Assembly (NCBI GenBank): GCA_947172415.1
Contig: OX359195.1
Location: 6,937,001-7,001,000 of the forward strand
Length of the DNA stretch: 64,000 nt
Origin: Chondrosia reniformis
Taxonomy: Eukaryota; Porifera; Demospongiae; Chondrillida; Chondrillidae
Direction of reading: 5' to 3'
Under the pieces are notes generated by a model. That model ran no database searches, was not told where the DNA came from, and saw only the letters and a list, made by a program, of their open reading frames with translations. Shown piece after piece: positions 22,845-35,900 of this stretch. Made by a program: the position numbers and the translations under genes. The stretch's first letter is position 1. Every line of letters begins with the position of its first letter.

Positions 22845-24194
22845 TTATTTTTCTACTTCTTCTTTCATTTCCTTAAATGTCTCCAGAGGACCATCCTTAC
22901 TCCTCCCAGAGCGAGGGGAGCTGATGGAAGGAGACTTTAACAGCTCAGGAGCAGTGGATATCTTCTTCAACTGCTTATCTGACAAGGCCTTTGTCAGGTG
23001 GGGGTGCTTCTTGCTCCTGACCAACATGGCCGCCTTGAGAGAGAGGATGGGAGTGAAAACATACTTTCCTATAGCTTAATTATATTCATGTAGGTCAAAC
23101 CTTATATGGAGTAGGCAATATAGTTATAGTGGCAGGGTCCTGTATCCATGCTTCTCCATCAACCTGGACTGCTATAGCAGTCTCCATTTGAATCTTTATC
23201 TGTGTGCAGTAGACAACAAAGTAGAGTGGGAATATGAAGAGTGAGAGGGAGCACTCATTATGTAACTATGTGATTCTGTAATGAACGTACATTGGTTCCT
23301 TGGGCCAATCGTATGCCATTCCTTATTCCACTGTGAATCTGACCCTAGCAACCAAGAGGGGAAATCCCTTATTTAGATTACAATTGTATGTGTGTATAAT
23401 TCAAGTGTACTTACCATATGAATGACACCAGATATACCAACCACTTCTAGTTTACCATCATTGTATGAGGCAGGAGCAAATTGCTATAGAGGTAGAAACA
23501 GATTTGTAGTAATACATACATACATACGTACATATGGATATGTGTGCTTCACTACTTATACAAGTACACATGAACAATTTGGTACATCTACTTTAGAGTA
23601 AAGGGCCTATATGGAACTAAAACTAGTGAGAGCCCTTCATCAGTGACTCAGGGAATTGGCCAAACATACACACAAATTAACAATTAAGGGAAACACTTCA
23701 ATTATTCTCTTGAGGAGATGTGCTCTGCATGGCCTATATACGTAGCTATTGGCCAGACAGGAAACAATTATATATGTATAATATGGACATGACATGAGTT
23801 GATGATCATTGCTAATGTTGACTCTGTATGTGGAACACTACTGATGTACACACCCACCACACGCCCCTTCTCACATGGTTACCTCATCATGGGTAGTGCC
23901 CCATATGTCAGCACCAGCAGCCCAGCTCGGGATATTGAGGAAGACAATTCCCTGAAGGCTTGGGAGAGACAGAGCTTTGCCATCAACTGTGACTTTGCAT
24001 GAGATGTCGCTGGAGATCCAGGGCACTTAAGCTTCTTCCTCCTGAAATAAACTTTTGCAAGCTCAATTGAAAATAATGTGCCTTGTTCTTGAACCTACAT
24101 ATGCATGTCAAAAGACACACATTTATCTCACTAAATGATATCATCAACACATACAGTTGCATACAGTAATGTAACAAAGTTACCACCCACTCAG
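22845..24194 (-). pseudogene. DGK 3' fragment 2 (exons 18-22), interrupted
   Basis: This is the same antisense set of DGK 3' exons as fragment 1. It is broken by a ~310-bp insertion at about 23505-23830 between the exon 19 and exon 18 copies. Small insertions near 23997 and 24030 shift the exon 18 frame, so the text after GGRS and before the LQRHL motif is disturbed. It ends at about 24194 against a deleted A-type NHR remnant. It is clearly non-functional as a kinase. Confidence 0.87.
23570..23800 (+). repeat. Dispersed repeat family 1, copy inserted in DGK fragment 2
   Basis: Contains ACATCTACTTT, GGCCTATATGGAACTAAA, CTAGTGAGAGC and CTTCATCAGTGACTCAGG. These words match the reverse complement of 32800-32985 in the DGK gene. 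It explains the extra ~310 bp in this fragment compared with fragment 1 and the true gene. Confidence 0.7.
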
Positions 24195-24503
24195 CACAGG
24201 ACTGGATTCTCTGCAAAATGTCCGCAACACATATTAGTAGTCTTGTAGTCCTGTGCAGCAATGTAGCAGAAGGGTGCACTGAAAGGATGGAACTCTCTTA
24301 ATTGGAACAGTATCTGATTTCTGAAGATGGATGCCAATTTCGGTACGTAGACGGCTCCTAGGGCTGTGGAGAGAAGTTGATATTGCACAAGGAAGCATGG
24401 CTGTGCATCTTAAAATGACCTTTGCTAAGGTAGTAGCATTTGAGGAGAAGAACATTAAGCTGGAAGAGAAAATGGAAAGGGTTTTGGAGCACATACATCT
24501 TTG
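24195..24503 (+). pseudogene. Internally deleted A-type NHR-RING remnant
   Basis: It begins GACTGGATTCTCTGCAAAAT, as at the RING of copy A, then jumps past most of the RING to TGTCCGC...ACATATTAGTAG. It continues to the copy A stop with in-frame stops (CTCTTAATTGG, CTCCTAGGGC) and a deletion near 24395. It is a dead third copy of the A-type 3' end. Confidence 0.82.
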
Positions 24504-24739
24504 AATTAAATACAACATTGTGTTGCTAATTATATAGTTAAATTGAATATATTGCACTGTTTTCATTCTGAGCTATTTGTATGAAATAAAAAGTCTTTCA
24601 CTGCAAATACTAGAGCACCTCTTATAATTGTACAGTCAGTGTCTTCCAGTCAAGTAAGTTAGAGGGTTTAGTGTACATATTCATGTACTTATATTTAAAT
24701 TCCAAATAACACTTACAAAATGAACTACACCCAAAACGT

Positions 24740-24748
24740 GGGCGTGGC
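24740..24748 (+). promoter_or_regulatory. GGGCGTGGC box before NHR copy E
   Basis: The same KLF/Sp1-like box and spacing to the start codon as before copy D. Confidence 0.4.
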
Positions 24749-24756
24749 ATGTAGAA

Positions 24757-26437
24757 ATGGCTGCCCCAGTGAAAGGAAAATTTCATTCTCAATGTGGACG
24801 TTTTGTTTCTTTAAGTCCAGACAGGGAAAGGGCAAGTTTGACCAAATATGATGCTAAGAATGATCTAAATGATGACATGGTTTACTCTGACCGTCCTTTG
24901 AGAGATGGACAACTATTTCAAGTGAAATTGAAACAAACCTCAGTTGGTTTAATTCTACTAGTTTAATTTTTTGCTCTATATGTACTTTAGTACTAGTAAG
25001 AGGTAATAGGAATCTAATAGATCTAAACTTGATCATGCAGTATTAGTGGATTAATACTGCATGCACTGTTGTAACGATTGTCATACTACAGCCTAGAATA
25101 TCATCGTTCCCTATTGGAGTGACTACGAGAGATCCACGGTTTGGACTACCCAAAGATTGGAAAGAGATTAAGAATAGTAAAGAATTCTTTGCTTGTTGTG
25201 TTGGACCGGTATGCTGGTATGCTGGTATGCTCAGTCATGGTGGAGTTGAGAAAAAGGCTCCTTTTGACTACCATCCTCGAAATTCATGGGGATGCTCCAT
25301 CAAAGATGGAAAGCTTTCTATATATAGTGACGGTGAAGAAATGGGAGTGGCATGGGAGGGACTAGACAGAGACCAACCATATTGGGCATGGACTTTTGTA
25401 CCCTATGGATATTCTTTAGTAATTGATTATCAGTATAGTCCCATTGAAGGTAAGAATTTGACATATGGTTGAGGCCAATATAAATTAAACAACTCCTCTC
25501 TGTATTTGCATAATTGATTTGTAGACTAAATGGATAATATTTAATTTTCACAGATTCAGGGTACAAGTGTGAATATGAGAAGAGAAATATTTATTTGTCA
25601 TTCCAACCTCCCAGCTGGCTCCTCTGTACAATCTGCCAAGGACTGGCTACTGAACCAACTCAAGCTAATTGTTGTGGAAACGTGTACTGCAACAAGTGTA
25701 TCCAAACATGGAGGCAGCGCTCAGACACTTGTCCGACGTGCAGGAGTACTCCGCAATCTGATCCAAAATTTGAGCTCTTCTCTGATAGAAATGTCTGTAG
25801 ACAAATAAACAATCTTGTTACCTTGTGCAGTAACGCTAGCGAAGGATGTGATGCTGAAGTAGAGCTGTCACAATTGGAGCAGCATCTTAATTCCAAGAAT
25901 GGATGTAAGTATCAGAATATTGACTGCTCTTACGGATGTGGAAAAAGAATACCGCGACACGGAGTTCCATATCACCAAAGGGATGAATGCCCATTACGTC
26001 CATCAACCTGCAAGTATTGTAAGATTGAGTCCACCCACCGAGACATCAGTGGAGATCATGCACAAGTGTGCCTATTGCTTCCTCTTCCTTGTCCTAATAA
26101 GTGTGGCAAGGCGGCCATACCTAGATGGGACCTCCCCACCCATCGAGGGGTGTGTCCACGTGAAAAGGTAGATTGTCCTTTTCAACAATTGGGATGCAAA
26201 GAGAAGCTGTTGCGCAAGGACCTGGCCATGCATGAAGAACAGGACATGAGTTACCATCTCAAACTGACTTGCACTAGGGTGACAGATCTGGGCAGGAAGA
26301 ATGAGGAATTGGAGAGGAAGAATGAGGAATTGGACAGGAAGACTGAGGAATTGGAGAGGAAGAATAAAGAACTGGAGATAAGGAATGATGACATGGATGA
26401 AAAATTGAAAAAAATTATGAAACAACTGAAACTTTGA
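24757..26437 (+). CDS. NHR-RING-TRAF zinc-finger protein, copy E
   Basis: Exons are 24757-24960, 25092-25449 and 25554-26437, about 481 aa. The NHR starts GKFHSQCGRFVSLSPDRERA. The second exon carries PIGVTTRDPRFGLP and a small insertion (repeated YAGM-like codons near 25205-25230). The RING is CTICQGL, CCGNVYCNKC, CPTCR, followed by the same TRAF-type fingers as copies B and D. The coiled coil has only about four RKNEELE-type heptads. The exon 1 donor (GTTTAA) is poorer than the GTTAGT of the other copies, so splicing may be less efficient. Its 3' end is 532 bp from the stop codon of the full-length DGK gene, converging on it. Confidence 0.8.
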
Positions 26438-26969
26438 GTATACCTAGTTTTTGATTAATTTTTGTAATGCCCCCTTCAAAATTATTTATACAACTATTTT
26501 CACTATTTATTAGAATTGCTTATAATGTATGTATGTATGTATGTATATAGAGTTTAAGAAACCATTTTTGTAAAGTCTTTTATATAATTACATGATTGTG
26601 ATTTGTGATTTCTTCTAACTGTGCCAAAGTTATCTTTTAGTCTTTTGCATGAGCGTCTACTTATACCTAATACAGCCCTATCTATTATGTAACATGCATC
26701 AATTATGTTAAAGTTCAATTGCAACTCTTCCACATGCATGTATACAAATATAATATTATGTCTACACAAATTACATAATATTTATTTATTGATATATATG
26801 ACATGTTGATATGTATGTATAATCATGAACAAAGCACTTACAAATAAACTTTATAGAACAATGATCTAAATCAACTGATTAAATTGTTACAATTATAATT
26901 ACATGTAAATTACTGATGCACTGTTATATATTATAGAAAGCAGCACTATACACTATGCTATGAATATAG
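26438..26969. other. Spacer between NHR copy E and the DGK 3' end
   Basis: Nearly identical to 17807-18334. It contains the likely 3' UTRs of both convergent genes. No exon is seen. Confidence 0.65.
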
Positions 26970-29900
26970 TTATTTTTCTACTTCTTCTTTCATTTCCTTA
27001 AATGTCTCCAGAGGGCCATCCTTACTCCTCCCAGAGCGAGGGGAGCTGATGGAAGGAGACTTTAACAGCTCAGGAGCAGTGGATATCTTCTTCAACTGCT
27101 TATCTGACAAGGCCTTTGTCAGGTGGGGGTGCTTCTTGCTCCTAACCAACATGGCCGCCTTGAGTAAGAGAGAGAGAGAAATAGAGAGAAAGCAGAAGAA
27201 ATGAGATATATTGAAAACATACTTTACTATAGCTTAATTATATTCATGTAGGTCAAACCTTATATGGAGTAGGCAATATAGTTATAGTAGCAGGGTCCTG
27301 TATCCATGCTTCTCCATCAACCTGGACTGCTATAGCAGTCTCCATTTGAATCTTTATCTGTGTGCAGTAGACAACAAAGTAGAGTGGGAATATGAAGAGT
27401 GAGAGGGAGCACTCATTATGTAACTATGTGATTCTGTAATGAACGTACATTGGTTCCTTGAGCCAATCGTATGCCATTCCTTATTCCACTGTGAATCTGA
27501 CCCTAGCAACCAAGAGGGGAAATCCCTTATTGAGATTGCAATTATATGTACAAATGTACAATTCAAGTGTACTTACCATATGAATGACACCAGATATACC
27601 AACCACTTCTAGTTTACCATCATTGTATGAGGCGGGAGCAAATTGCTGTAGAGGTAGAAACAGATCTGTAATAATACTGATGTACACACCCACCACACGC
27701 CCCCTTCCCACATGGTTACCTCATCATGGGTAGTGCCCCATATGTCAGCACCAGCGGCCCAGCTTGGGATATTGAGGAAGACAATTCCCTGAAGGCTTGG
27801 GAGAGACAGAGCTTTGCCATCAACTGTGACTTTAAGGTGTCGCTGGAGATCCAGGGCACTTCTTCCTCCTGAAATAAACTTTTGTAAGCTCAATTGAAAA
27901 TAGTGTGCCTTGTTCTTGAACCTACATATGCATGTCAAAAGACACACATTTATCTCACTAAATGATATCATCAACACATACAGTTGCATACAGTAATGTA
28001 ACAAAGTTACCACCCACTCACCTAGTATTAAATTTCTCAGGGTTTTCCTCACGAGCTGTATGAAATTCATATGAAATTTGACCGTCAATCCCAATCCCAA
28101 AGTAGTTGTTCATTGCCAGCTCCTTCGTATTAGAAGATGAACTATTTGGTTGCAGCACAGCAGTAGCGAGATTTTGGACAAGTTCTTCAACAACACTGGC
28201 TTTTTTCTTCAGCTGAGTCTCGTGAAAGCTAATATTCCATCTACAGCAAATACATAACTTGTTGACAAATATAACTTTTTATCATTAAAAAACATATAAA
28301 ACAGCTGATGCAGATGAACTTGATAAAGGTAGGCTTAAATTGATATATAATACCTGTCAAAATCCACTTGATCAGTTTGTTCTATTCCTTTCAAGGTGGT
28401 GACTGGCTTCTCCCCAGTATAACCTGAGCCCCACTTTAGTGCTCTAGCGAGATCATTTCCTTTAAAGGAAAACAAACCAGAACACATAAATATACACTCA
28501 ATACACAATACACACATGTACGTAGGTACATATATACTGTATGTACTGTTGTTTGTGTTGCTGATACTCAAAAAATATTCATCATACGTAGCTATATGTA
28601 TGCTAGCTTTATATAAACATTACAGAGAGCAGATATTCACTGAGGACTCATTGCAGGATCTATAGAGTCTAAGCCCCTCCCACTTACCCGTTCCCAAGGG
28701 CAACAGAGCTGATGGAGGGTTGCTACAAACAAGGTCCTCCTGACAGTCTTGTATGGCTGTCAATACCCACCCAAACGTGCCATCTCCTCCACCAATCAGA
28801 ATCCTGAATGTCTTCAACTTACGAAACACATATAGGCTGAAGTGAGAGTAGATAGTACATCTGATGTAATGCCCATCAGAAGTGAAGTTCCAACTTTATG
28901 AGTAATATCAGTAGTGGATACAGAGGACAGACGCAAACAGAAGATGGTCACTTAAATAATTTAATGTATACATGGACAATAACGGCAAGTTAAAGGGAGA
29001 GTAATCATTAGCAGCGAAAGGATAGTCAATTAAAAACATCATTGCATGTTTCCCACATTAACACGGCAATGACAATTTTTAAAAATGGCATCGGCCAATT
29101 TTCTAAAACTCTACTGATGATACCCATATAAATCAGTGCCATTACTACACTATATAATGTATCATCAATGGACTCTGGATTTACTCCACCCACTCGTGTC
29201 CCCTGAGGAGCTCATTGAGCTAATGGGTGGAACCAAAGTTCACTTAATGGGAACTAGAGACTCCCCTTAGCCACTCAATAAGGTGGCCAAGCAATAAGCA
29301 GCTGTTTTGTCCTCATTTGGACTCATCAGTATGGCATATGATGAAAGGATTATAAGGTACGTATGCTGTCTGTGTGTACCCGGGGTATGGTCCTCCATGG
29401 GCCAGGTCAAAGACTTGGTAAGGGTTGAGGTGTCTCTTGAAGGCCAGGAGAAGGTCTCTGCCTTGGTTCCCACCACTGCGACTGTTTATAAACACTGCAA
29501 CTGGTTCACAGAGGGGTCCCATGGACTCAACCTGAAGAGGAAGGAAACAGGGGCAAATGATACAGGAGGAATACTTGATGAGATGAACATGTAATATTCC
29601 AAAGAGAGGGACAGAGGAGATGAGAGAGGGAGAGGAATGACAAGAGAGAGGGAGAGGAATGACAAGAGAGAGGGAGAGGAATGACAAGAGAGAGGGAGAG
29701 GAATGACAAGAGAGAGGGAGAGGAATGACAAGAGAGAGGGGAGAGGAATGACAAGAGAGAAGGAGAGAAATGACAAGAGAGAGGGACAGAGAAGATACGT
29801 ATGTAGTTGGAGATTGCATTATTTGCAGTATAGTACAGGTAACACTCACTTTGATGGATTGTAAGACTTGAGCTGTCAGCTTGAATTTACTACTTGGCAG

Positions 29901-32900
29901 AGCAGCGCACAGTAGATGTGCCAGCTTTGGGTCAGGGCACTCAACAAAGAGACACTCTACATACACATCAGTACACACAACACTTGACATATTTACACAG
30001 AAATATGTAAAGGGGATGCCAAGTTATAGGTGTGCACATAATTAGGGGTAAGATCCTCAAAGAGAATAGGGCAAGCTCACAGGGATACTTCTGAGGTGCT
30101 TCAACACGTAAAGCACCCTCCCTCTGCATACTCCATACATGTACGATTCATTAATGATTCATTTAGTAAGTAAGCGTCTGTATAACAGTAGAGCTAAGGC
30201 AATGAACTGGACTCACTTCCATTAGGGTATCCTGGTCCAATCCTTATCTGGTCAAAGGACAGACCGCCCCGCTCCACAAACACTACAATAGATAACAACA
30301 GGCTTACAATCTGGACTCATGATAACATAACCACAAGTGTATGAATGTTCTTGACACCTGGGAAAGACATCCATCATTCAGGCTGAATCCTTTTACATAT
30401 TTTTCCATACTACTACATATTTTAACTGTACATACGTAATTCTGGCTGTCTACATAGTTTTTCTATATACATACATACGTATAAAGGTTTCTTTAGTAAA
30501 CATCACAAGGTATGGCAAATATTAAACTACCACAACCAAAGAAACCCCGGTTTATACTCAGTACATACCTTCATCAATTAACTCTTGGAACAACGCCTTC
30601 CTCAGTTCTGGCGTCTCCAGCTTCTCCTTCGGGAGACCACTAATGTGAACAGGAGTCCAAACCTCTTTGACACGATGCTTCAGAATGTATCTGATGTTGA
30701 CAAAGTGTCTCAGTGACACCTTCCTCTGGTCCTGCAGATGGATCCAAATGTGTTCATTCGGGTCCAGTTCTACTGGGACATAGTTGTAGGTCGGTGAACT
30801 CTCCTCCAACATGTAGTCACTCGGATGCACATCCTGTGAAGAATAATCAGGTATAGTTAAAGCCAGTATTGCATATAGTACGTTTATGTATATTACATCT
30901 ACATTACAGTTACACACGGTCAACCAGTGATCACCTCCCAGTCATCCAAGATGACAAAACTCATCAAAAGAACCACAGACAGCCAAGATCAGACTTTGGT
31001 CCGTAGCTTGGTTGGTCAGGCGCAATAACTCCCAGTGATTATTTCTATCACATCTACAGGCTTAGTGCAATATGTATGTGCGTATGTACGTATGTATTAG
31101 AAGTTTACCTCAAATTCCAGGTGAGCCAGTGTCCTACCAATGATATCTTCCACTGTAGAGGATGGATCTAGAGTCAGCTTCACTGGTTTCTGTGGGGACT
31201 TCCTACAGAAGGACATATAGACACATTTATAATGCACCATCACTGTTTCAGTCAACATTACTAGTACGTACGTATTTATTACTATTATTCATAATCGCTC
31301 ACATAATCTCATCCACCTGAATCTTAATGCTGTTGGCAATGGATTCAGCTTTAGAATGGACGTACAACTTTATAGGCTTGTCATGGGAGCTGTAGTTGTA
31401 AGGTCTGTCTGTGAAGCTCAGTACAACCTCTTTGCTGTTCTCAGGAGTGTAGGTAACATAAAAGTTACCCGCTGGCTCTACTATCCTGTTCTTCTTCAAA
31501 TACAGCATCTAAAAGTTTTGTAATTCAACATGAGACTGTGAACCTATACATTCACTTATTACGTATGTGGCGTATGTGACCATTGCAGAAGTGAATTAGA
31601 GCTCACAAGCAGTTCCTCTACAATTGTGTTCTTGTCTATCAAAATGGGTTTTACTGTTTCCCTTCTCTTCTTAATGGACCCTCTACCAAACCCTCCTTCA
31701 CAAATGAAGATGGGGCGCTCTGTGGGAAACAGGAGAAATGAATTCTTGGACTTTTAAGACACTCAGAGAAATAAATTGTAAGTACACACTCTCATTAGTA
31801 GTGTCAAGCTTCTTTTCTGTATCTACAGGACTTCCATCCTCTTCTGGTGGATCTGGAGTGTCATCTTCTTCTTCATCAGCTAAAGGGACAGATGGTAGAT
31901 AATATACACTCACAATCCTTTTAACCAAACATTCTACAGAATATGCCAATATACGTATGATAAGCAATCATTTGGTGTAATACATTCCAGTGATTATTTG
32001 CTTATCATCACAGCCTTTGCACAGCTGAGTGCAATTGTGCAACTCCCTTAGTTCAATATATGTATACATACGTATGTATATAGTTACCATCGCCATCTTT
32101 GTTGTCCTCCACTGGATAGTATGTGACAGCTTTGGGAGGAATTATCTGGAACTCCAGGTCTCCATAGTTACAGGAGGGACTAAACATTGGGGAGTTGAGG
32201 CAAGCAGAATGAATCTGGAAATTGAGATATGAAGCTTAGAATTAATGTTGGAATGGAACTAGAGGAAAGTTACAAGTGCATGCTAGCAGCAAGAGGAAGT
32301 ACAAATGATCTAATAGAGTACAGGCATTGCACCTGGAAGTTCAAAAGGTCAATTTATGCATCTACATAGGAGAGTTGTCTGACAAACACTTGAGGTTGCC
32401 AAGCAACCAGGACTATTAGGAATTTCTTTGTATGCATAACATAAAATCTACATGCCAAGGCTCTTTATATCATAGTCCACACAGAACATGACCAAACCAT
32501 ATGATAGCCACTACTAATGAAGTTAGTTATTATTGGGTGATGCCTGATTTGTAGAAACTCACTGTTTTGCCACACCATCCACACTTCATGCTGGCTAGAC
32601 ACTCAGTAGTGCTGCAGTTCTTGCCACAGACATTACACTTGGCATCGTGAGGCAGGTTCCCCTCAATCCAGTGATGGCATAGGTGCTCCTCAAACTAAAA
32701 CATTCATAAGCATTTAGAATTAAAGATATACATATTTCAGATAAGTAGGCTTTAAGTACGTACATACAACATACATACATCAATGACTCACAAAAGGTCA
32801 AGAAAAAGGGTTAACAAGAAGATCAAGAAGAAGACAAAAATTCCCTGGGTCACTGATGAAGGGTGGAATTCCCAGAAACAGCTGTCTGGCCCAGTGGAGA

Positions 32901-35900
32901 AGAAGAGAAGTTGAAGGAGAAAACTCTTGTATCCTCATCCAAAGCTCTCACTAGGTTTAGTTCCATATAGGTCTTTGCTCAAAAGTAGATGTAGCATGTA
33001 AGAAAAATGGTAAATTAGATTACTCATGCATACATACATTGCATGTGTCATTGTGTAGCTTAGAAACTGCCTACGGATTGGGAATGCTATATTTTGAGGG
33101 GGCTCAGCTGACAAGTCCCCCTTGCAGGATGCCTAGAGATAAGACACCCTGATACAGTATGGGTTTAAATACCTTTCTGTTTCCCGTGGCACATTCCTTG
33201 CAGTTGTCCAGTGAAAACTCCTTACAGCTTATATGAGAGTGGTATTTGCAGACTGAAAAATTAAACAGTAAGAACATATTCACTGATAATAACTTTCAAC
33301 AGATTACAACTGTCAATTAATAGAATGCAGAACCCTTTGACCAAGGTCTTATCGCCTGCTATAAAATGAGGTGTGGAGCAAGAGGTTGGGTATATTGAAG
33401 CAACAAATCAGCGATACAAAAAATTAAGTGAACATAATACGTATATGTGATAATAATATTAATACAGTACATTTGTATGTACGTATGTCTCTGTACTAGT
33501 CAGAGATATGCTACTGACTATAACTAGACCAGCTGAACTTGGTAGATTTATGCATGATTGTGTAGTTTAACAGATGACCCCCGTTACTGGAGATTTTTGC
33601 TGATGTCCAATTACATATTGATTGATTGTACGTATGTATGAACACTACTGACCAGTTCCAATTCACATGTTCAAATGTAGGAAATAGAAACAGGAAACTA
33701 AACTACTAGCAGTAACACTAAGTGTGTAGCCTACTGTAGAGAACAGTTGGAGAGTACAATTAGCTGCCATTTTCTCTAACACTTAGCACAGCTCCTGTAT
33801 ATATTACTGTTGTGAATAACTTTGGAATAGGATTACTTTTGTGTATGTAGTAGGTATGTGGGTAGCCTCAACAGACACTTTTATGTGTGCAGACAAACTA
33901 GAATCATTTTCATGATGTACACACATATAGAAGCTATACAATATTGTGTATACATATATATACTAGTACTCTATTGGGTGGATGATTTGTCTCAAGAGAG
34001 TTGCCCAATATATACATCAACCCCACAAGGAATTCCTAATGAGGGGCTGTCAAATAGTTTTGAAAACTGAAACTGCCTCAGAACAATTCCAGTACATTGG
34101 TATATACGTATGTGTATATATATACATCAAACACCAGCCTTCAAAGACAAGTAGGAAGATTAGTGTTTTAACGGAATTCATTCATCAAAAATGGTTCTTT
34201 ACATACTATAAACACACTGACAGATTGCACAACAATAAAATGATCTAACCCTACTCAAGGACTTGTAAAGGAGTAACTTCTTTGTGATCACTAAATCAAA
34301 AGGTTTAAAGGGTTATTCTAAGGTTACCACTAGGATTAGTGGTAAGATAATACATAAAACAAAATGGCTTCCAAAGACACAAAGACAGCCTTCATACATT
34401 AGTACCTGATCACATAAGCCAGTAAAGTTTACATATTTAGACATTAGTCAACACTTGAGCAGTAAAATGGGCCTACTTGCACAGATCAATCCTTTGTTGT
34501 GGATCCTGTGTCTGCAAGTGTTGCAGTAGGATTTCTTCTGAAATGATATAGGTCTACTCCACTGGTGCTGGATTGGGACCTACGTACGTACATAATATAT
34601 ACATGCATGCATAGTTAACAATTTAGTATGATTTATAGATCACACAAATGGACATTTGACTCTATTTTGTGGCTTATAAAATACACATGCAGCCATGCAT
34701 CTAAATAAGATGGAGGATGTGAGAGGGAGGGTGTGAGAGGGAGGGTGTGAGAGGGATGAAGGGTGTGAGAGGGAGGGTGTGAGAGGGGGTGTGAGAGGGA
34801 GGGTGTGAGAGGGAGGGTGTGAGAGGGAGGGTGCGAAAGGGATGAAGGGTGTGAGAGGGAGGGTGCGAAAGGGATGAAGGGTGTGAGAGGGATGAAGGGT
34901 GTGAGAGGGATGAAGGGTGTGAGAGGGATGAAGGGTGTGAGAGGGATGAAGGGTGTGAGAGGGAGGGTGTGAGAGGGGGTGTGAGAGGGAGGGTGTGAGA
35001 GGGATGAAGGGTGTGAGAGGGAGGGTGTGAGAGGGATGAAGGGTGTGAGAGGGATGAAGGGTGTGAGAGGGAGGGTGTGAGAGGGAGGGTGTGAGAGGGA
35101 TGAAGGGTGTGAGAGGGATGAAGGGTGTGAGAGGGAGGGTGTGAGAGGGATGAAGGGTGTGAGAGGGAGGGTGTGGGAGGGAGGGTGTGAGAGGGATGAA
35201 GGGTGTGAGAGGGATGAAGGGTGTGAGAGGGATGAAGGGTGTGAGAGGGATGAAGGGTGTGAGAGGGAGTGTGTGAGAGGGATGAAGGGTGTGAGAGGGA
35301 GGGTGCGAGAGGGATGAAGGGTGTGAGAGGGATGAAGGGTGTGAGAGGGATGAAGGATGTAAGAGGGATGAAGGGTGAGAGAGGGATGAAGGGTGTGAGA
35401 GGGATGAAGGGTGTGAGAGGGATGAAGGGTGTGATCTCGAGAGGGATGAAGGGTGCGAGAGGGATGAAGGGTGTGAGAGGGAGGGTATGAGATGAAGGGT
35501 GTGATCTCGAGAGGGATGAAGGGTGCGAGAGGGATGAAGGGTGTGAGAGGGAGGGTATGAGATGAAGGGTGTACAAGATGTGGACGTCCCACCTGAATCT
35601 CCAGTTGCTGAACATATGGACATTTGACAACGGTCTGCTGCATGCACTTCTCATGGCAAGTAAACTGGCACACTGCAGTGAAGAGAATCAGGGAATATAA
35701 AGACAATTATGTAGTAAGAGTCTGAGTGGGTGGAACAATCGACTTTCATTGGGCATTTTGAATGAAATGAAATTGCAATTCAAATTTCATTGTTCTCTAT
35801 TTCTAGATCTGGATGTTGTTATATACATTATGTTGTCTGTGGTACAATATGACAATAGCCTCAAAATAGACTTGATCGCAAGTTGCATATCTAAACCCAT

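Larger units (their letters stand above)
14975..28070. repeat. Segmental tandem duplication: NHR genes plus DGK 3' end
   Basis: Three units of about 4-5 kb share the same order: the 3' part of an A-type NHR gene, a complete B-type NHR gene, then the antisense 3' exons of the DGK gene. The units are approximately 14975-19418, 19419-24194 and 24195-28070. Only the third joins the full DGK gene. Non-coding spacers are also shared (17930-18330, 22400-22840, 26550-26965). Confidence 0.85.

Noticed and set aside
34640-35706. Long minus-strand frames (over 300 codons) rich in SHPSSL/LTPFIP
   Set aside because: These are translations of the DGK intron 2 minisatellite. Only the first ~30 codons (35672-35593) are a real exon.
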